Below, one piece after another: positions 5,664 to 8,099 of a DNA stretch of 8,099 bases; the stretch's first letter is position 1; the number at the start of each line of letters is the position of its first letter. This DNA is from Desulfarculus sp. GTDB lineage: Bacteria > Desulfobacterota > Desulfarculia > Desulfarculales > Desulfarculaceae. The stretch lies in NCBI GenBank assembly GCA_020216805.1, contig JAIWNN010000151.1, positions 1 through 8,099 on the forward strand. The letters run 5' to 3'. Under the pieces are notes generated by a model. That model had not been told where the DNA came from. It saw only the letters and a program-made list of their open reading frames with translations, and did no database searches. A program made the translations under genes and the position numbers.

Positions 5664-5939
5664 CTACCAACGGCGGTTGTTCTGGGGACGGGGCTGACGG
5701 GGCTGGGCCTCGTTGACCTTCAGCACCCGGCCGTCCAACTCGCTGCCATTGATGGCGTTGATGGCGGCCTCGGCCTCGGCGTTGTCCATCTCCACGAAGC
5801 CGAAGCCACGCGGACGACCGGTCATCTGGTCGGTGATCAGCCGGGCGGAGTGCACGGTGCCGTAACGCTCGAAAGCGCCGCGCAGGGTGGCCTCGGTGGT
5901 GTTGAAGGACAGGTTGCCGACGTAAATGCTCTTGCTCAT
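5664..5939 (-). CDS. Small RNA-binding protein with a single RRM domain
   Basis: This 91-residue protein is almost entirely one RNA recognition motif. RNP2 is IYVGNL (5-10) and RNP1 is RGFGFVEM (44-51), with the aromatic residues that stack on RNA bases present (Tyr6, Phe46, Phe48). A short basic tail, about 78-91, is rich in Gln, Pro, Arg and Asn and ends NNRRW. I chose the ATG at 5939-5937 because AGGAG (5949-5953) lies 9 bases upstream and the RRM begins at once; an in-frame ATG at 6002 would add a poor 21-residue extension. Proteins of this type are common in cyanobacteria, where several are cold-induced, and in many other bacteria, where their RNA targets are mostly unknown. The gene stands alone with its own promoter, a long leader and a strong terminator, which fits an abundantly expressed regulated product. 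The domain is certain; the biological role is not known from sequence. Confidence 0.95.
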   Translation of the reverse strand: MSKSIYVGNLSFNTTEATLRGAFERYGTVHSARLITDQMTGRPRGFGFVEMDNAEAEAAINAINGSELDGRVLKVNEAQPRQPRPQNNRRW

Positions 5940-6082
5940 CTCTGGGAACTCCTGAAAAAAATGAATGCCCCCTCCCGACCTCCGGGAGGGCCGTAGACTC
6001 AATAAGCCTCGCTTTTTGCTGAGATGAAGGCGGATTACGCCAGCAATCGAGCGGAAAAGATTTGGCTGATTGGCCTGCTATA
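5940..6082 (-). promoter_or_regulatory. Long structured 5' leader of the RRM gene
   Basis: From the predicted start near 6082 to the ATG at 5939 the untranslated leader is about 143 bases. It contains a perfect 8-base-pair hairpin (5990-5983 with 5977-5970, 5-base loop), then 8 bases, a run of seven T (5961-5955) and the ribosome binding site at 5953-5949. A smaller hairpin with an AAGC/GCTT stem occurs upstream, near 6010. Long leaders are known for cold-shock-type RNA-binding genes. Regulation through this leader (attenuation or temperature-dependent folding) is inference. Confidence 0.55.
5955..5990 (-). terminator. Possible attenuator-like hairpin plus T-run in the RRM leader
   Basis: The stem 5990-5983/5977-5970 is perfect and GC-rich, and seven T residues follow at 5961-5955 on the minus strand. 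The 8-base gap between stem and T-run is larger than in ordinary intrinsic terminators, so termination may be partial or absent. The structure sits just before the ribosome binding site of the RRM gene. Confidence 0.35.
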
Positions 6083-6092
6083 CGACCAATCA
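6067..6092. promoter_or_regulatory. Perfect 7-bp dyad overlapping the RRM promoter -10 and start site
   Basis: TGATTGG (6067-6073) and CCAATCA (6086-6092) are exact inverted repeats separated by 12 bases. One arm lies over most of the -10 box and the other lies just inside the transcript. The centre-to-centre distance is 19 bases, about two helical turns, as expected of an operator for a dimeric repressor. The site is unlike any operator I can name. Confidence 0.45.
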
Positions 6093-6116
6093 TACCCACG
6101 ATTGAGGCCTTGTCAA
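6089..6116 (-). promoter_or_regulatory. Promoter of the RRM gene
   Basis: On the minus strand a perfect -35 TTGACA (6116-6111) is followed after 16 bases by a -10 TATGAT (6094-6089). Predicted transcription start is near 6082. It lies in the gap between the lytic transglycosylase stop codon (6175) and the RRM gene, so the RRM gene need not rely on readthrough. Confidence 0.75.
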
Positions 6117-6174
6117 GCCATGGGGGCCGAAATCCCGACTGCATCCGCCATTTTTCTCCCCCGCCGCCCTCGGG

Positions 6175-7431
6175 CTAGGACCCGGGGATCACCAACTTCT
6201 GCCCCGGCTTGATGCGGTCGCCGGTCAGGCCGTTGGCCTGGCGCAGTTGGGCCGGGCTGACCCCATGGCGCTTGGCGATGGCGCCCAGGCTGTCGCCGGG
6301 GCGCACCTGGTAGTTGCTTCCCTGGCTGGCGGTGGCAGGGCGCGCGGCCGGGACCTTGACCTGGGGCCGACCGGCCTTGTCCAGCGACTCGCCCTTGACC
6401 TCCGGGACCGGGGCCGGCGCGGCCGGAGCGGAGGCCTGGTCGCCGATGACGCTGGCCAGGCGCTGGGACAGGCCCTTGGCCTGACCCAGGGGCACCCTCA
6501 CCTGGTGGCTGCCGGCCGGAAGGTAATACGTCACCAACTCCGGGTTGTACTCCTTGAGCGCCTTGAGGGTGGTCTGGCAGGCCGCGGCCAGGGTGCGCAG
6601 GTGCAAAGGTCGGCCCAACTCCAGGTGGGCGGTGTCGGTGGGATGGGGTTGGTAGAGGGCCTCGCCGGGCAGGCAATAGCCATAGGCCCCGGGGTTCTCC
6701 AGGATGATCTTGGCCGCCAGAATGCGGAAGACGTAGCGCATGGTCTCGTAGGGCAGCCAGAGGTCGTAATAGCTGGTCACCCCCTGCTCGGCCAACTCCC
6801 GCCGCACCCGGGCCTCGCCGCAGTTGTAGCCGGCCATGGCCAGGGTCCAGGAGCCGAACTCCTGGTGCAGGCTCTTGAGATAGGCCAGGGCGGCGGCGGT
6901 GGCCCGCTCGGGGTTGCGGCGGTCGTCGAAATAGGCGTCCTTGCGCAGACCATAGCGGCGGCCGGTGGCGTCCATGAACTGCCAGGGGCCGCTGGCCCCG
7001 GCCGGACTGACCACCCGGGTCAGCAGCGAGCTTTCGGCCACGGCCACGTACTTCAAATCGTCGGGCAGGCCGGCTTCCTTGAGCCGCTGGGCGATGTAGG
7101 GGAAGTAGCGCTGGGCCCGCTTGAGCCACATCACCACCTGGGCCTGATCGTGGACCGCGATGGTGAACTCGCGGTCCAGGGCCTCGGCCACCAGGGGATC
7201 GTTCAGCGGCACCGGCTCGCCGCAGAGGTTGAGATCCCTGGGGAAAGCCGGCAGGTAGCGCGGCGGGCAATAATCCCCCCCCGGTCCGGCGCTGGCCGGG
7301 CCGATGGGACCCGAGACCGCGGTCTTGGCGGGCGCGGGCTGGTCGTTGGCGGCGGTGGCCGCCCCGCAGGCGGTCAGCGCGCCAAGGTTGAGCAACAGAA
7401 CCAGGGCCAGGAGGCAGCGCCGGGGCGCCAT
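6175..7431 (-). CDS. Lytic transglycosylase lipoprotein with SLT and LysM domains (MltD-like)
   Basis: This predicted murein hydrolase cleaves the MurNAc-GlcNAc bond to leave 1,6-anhydro-MurNAc ends. The chosen ATG at 7431-7429 gives 418 residues beginning with a signal peptide and a good lipobox, LTAC (Cys22), so it should be lipid-anchored; an upstream GTG/ATG pair (7497/7494) would bury the signal behind 21-22 extra residues and lies at the predicted start of transcription. The SLT (goose-lysozyme-like) domain spans about 120-240. It has the catalytic Glu133 in VAVAESSL, then SGPWQFMDATGRRYGL (147-162) and AGYNCGEARV (200-209), the family signatures. A middle segment at about 275-320 (LRTLAAACQTTLKALKEYNPEL) resembles the region found after SLT in MltD proteins. 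A Pro/Ala linker leads to one C-terminal LysM domain (374-418, YQVRPGDSLGAIAKRHGVS) for glycan binding. E. coli MltD carries more than one LysM, so this is a shorter version. The 235-base gap before the RRM gene shows no clear terminator. Confidence 0.93.
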   Translation of the reverse strand: MAPRRCLLALVLLLNLGALTACGAATAANDQPAPAKTAVSGPIGPASAGPGGDYCPPRYLPAFPRDLNLCGEPVPLNDPLVAEALDREFTIAVHDQAQVVMWLKRAQRYFPYIAQRLKEAGLPDDLKYVAVAESSLLTRVVSPAGASGPWQFMDATGRRYGLRKDAYFDDRRNPERATAAALAYLKSLHQEFGSWTLAMAGYNCGEARVRRELAEQGVTSYYDLWLPYETMRYVFRILAAKIILENPGAYGYCLPGEALYQPHPTDTAHLELGRPLHLRTLAAACQTTLKALKEYNPELVTYYLPAGSHQVRVPLGQAKGLSQRLASVIGDQASAPAAPAPVPEVKGESLDKAGRPQVKVPAARPATASQGSNYQVRPGDSLGAIAKRHGVSPAQLRQANGLTGDRIKPGQKLVIPGS

Positions 7432-7501
7432 GGCGGGGGTACTCCACTTGGGGGATGCGACGCCTGGCCCGGTCCGCGCGGGTCCCGGGGCCATCACCGT
7501 A

Positions 7502-7510
7502 ATCTTAACA
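7502..7510 (-). promoter_or_regulatory. Possible extended -10 promoter of the lytic transglycosylase gene
   Basis: On the minus strand TGTTAAGAT (7510-7502) matches an extended -10 element (TG, one base, TAAGAT). The -35 region at the right distance (CTTCTC) is poor. Start would be near 7495, leaving a leader of about 64 bases before the ATG at 7431. The ribosome binding site of that ATG is weak (GGAG about 12 bases upstream). Confidence 0.4.
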
Positions 7511-7584
7511 CTCCCGGCTGGAAAGAGAAGGGGTTGCCAAGCCGGAAGCCTTCGGCCCGACGCCGGGCTAAGGGCGTTCCGGAA

Positions 7585-8099
7585 TTATGTTTTCCGGCCT
7601 GCGGACGGAGGCGGGGCCTCGGGCCGGCGGAAATGGTCGTAGCCGCCCAGGGTGATGTCGCGGGTGGAGCCGTCGGGCAGGTTGAGCACCACCCCCCGGC
7701 CCTCCACCACCCGCCCCACCCGGGTCAGGCCCAGGCCCGGGGAGCCCTCGGCCACCAGCTCGGACAACCGCGCCACCTGGCCGGGATCGCAGGTGAAGAG
7801 CAGCTCGAAGTCCTCGCCGCCCTTGACCGCCCAGTCCAGGGGATCGGCCCCCAGGGTGGAGGCCAGCTCCCGGGTCTGGGCCGCGATGGGCAGGGCCGCC
7901 GCCTCCACCACCGCCCCCACCTGGGAGGCGCGGCAGATCCGGGCCAAGTCGCTGGCCAGGCCGTCGGAAAGGTCCATCATGGCCCCCACCCGGCCGGAGG
8001 CGGCCAAGGCCCGGCCGGCGGCCAGGCGCGGGACCGGGCGCAGGTGGGCGGCGACGGCGTCCATGGCCCGGGGGTCGTCCTTGGCCCCGCCGGGCCCCA
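7585..8099 (-). CDS. thiL: Thiamine-monophosphate kinase ThiL, C-terminal part (5' end outside window)
   Basis: ThiL phosphorylates thiamine monophosphate to thiamine pyrophosphate with ATP, the last step of cofactor synthesis. About 170 codons are present, roughly the second half of a protein that is normally near 320 residues; the reading frame continues to the right edge, so the ATG at 8064 is internal. Family landmarks appear in the right order: AHLRPVPRL, then MMDLSDGLASDL (40-51 of the visible part; the DLSDG loop binds metal and nucleotide), then KGGEDFELLFT (92-102), then the closing GGYDHFRR. The last dozen residues are a Pro/Ser-rich tail. It ends with TAA at 7585-7587, 153 bases before the lytic transglycosylase start. 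A GCCCG/CGGGC hairpin (7555-7568) follows the stop codon but has no T-run, so termination there is doubtful. No other thiamine genes are visible. Confidence 0.93.
   Translation of the reverse strand, partial: GPGGAKDDPRAMDAVAAHLRPVPRLAAGRALAASGRVGAMMDLSDGLASDLARICRASQVGAVVEAAALPIAAQTRELASTLGADPLDWAVKGGEDFELLFTCDPGQVARLSELVAEGSPGLGLTRVGRVVEGRGVVLNLPDGSTRDITLGGYDHFRRPEAPPPSAGRKT

Noticed and set aside
4867..5697. A 276-codon plus-strand frame overlapping the HAD gene
   Set aside because: The product is Gly/Arg/Pro-rich without motifs, while the other frame has all four HAD motifs and a good ribosome binding site.
5940..6144. In-frame upstream start of the RRM gene (6002) and a separate minus-strand frame 5638-6144
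   Set aside because: The 6002 start lacks a ribosome binding site and adds residues unlike RRM proteins. The other frame is out of phase with the RRM and crosses its promoter.
7541..7568. Hairpins after thiL as a rho-independent terminator
   Set aside because: There are overlapping alternative stems but no T-run on the minus strand after them, so a terminator call is not supported.
1..8099. CRISPR arrays, tRNA or rRNA genes, insertion sequences, phage or defence genes
   Set aside because: I found no spaced direct repeats, cloverleaf sequences, transposase or nuclease motifs. All gene space is explained by housekeeping and envelope genes.

Overview
The window is GC-rich and reads as the chromosome of a Gram-negative bacterium. 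It carries a Tol-Pal envelope operon, two further lipoprotein-type signal peptides and a murein-cleaving lytic transglycosylase. The GC bias, the gene content and the style of the TolQRA/Pal proteins suggest a deltaproteobacterium (Desulfobacterota-like). That placement is inference from general appearance; no 16S or other phylogenetic marker lies here.

Layout. Positions 1-4621 hold a tol-pal operon on the minus strand in the classical order tolQ, tolR, tolA, tolB, pal, cpoB (ybgF). cpoB runs off the left edge. The genes are tightly packed (tolR and tolA overlap by 4 bases) and are headed by a near-consensus sigma70-type promoter (TTGACA, 17 bases, TATAGT) just upstream of tolQ. Two GC-rich hairpins lie inside the operon, one between tolA and tolB and a larger one between pal and cpoB. 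Positions 4622-4918 are a divergent intergenic region with a second promoter facing right, which drives a HAD-family phosphatase-like gene (4919-5563). This gene converges on a small RRM-type RNA-binding protein gene (5664-5939, minus). The shared intergenic space holds a strong rho-independent terminator whose T-tract faces the RRM gene. The RRM gene has its own promoter about 150 bases upstream, giving a long structured leader. To the right, on the minus strand, are a lytic transglycosylase lipoprotein with one C-terminal LysM domain (6175-7431) and the C-terminal half of thiL, thiamine-monophosphate kinase (from 7585, running off the right edge).

How the genes work together. TolQ, TolR and TolA form the proton-motive-force-driven inner-membrane complex. 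It reaches through the periplasm to TolB and the peptidoglycan-bound lipoprotein Pal, keeping the outer membrane attached during constriction, and CpoB links this to peptidoglycan synthesis. The lytic transglycosylase acts on the same murein layer but is a separate transcription unit. The HAD, RRM and ThiL proteins are housekeeping or regulatory functions with no evident link to Tol-Pal.

I see no mobile element, CRISPR array, tRNA, rRNA or convincing new multi-gene system. The most interesting non-coding signals are the leader of the RRM gene (a dyad over the promoter and a hairpin followed by a T-run near the start codon) and the pal-cpoB hairpin.
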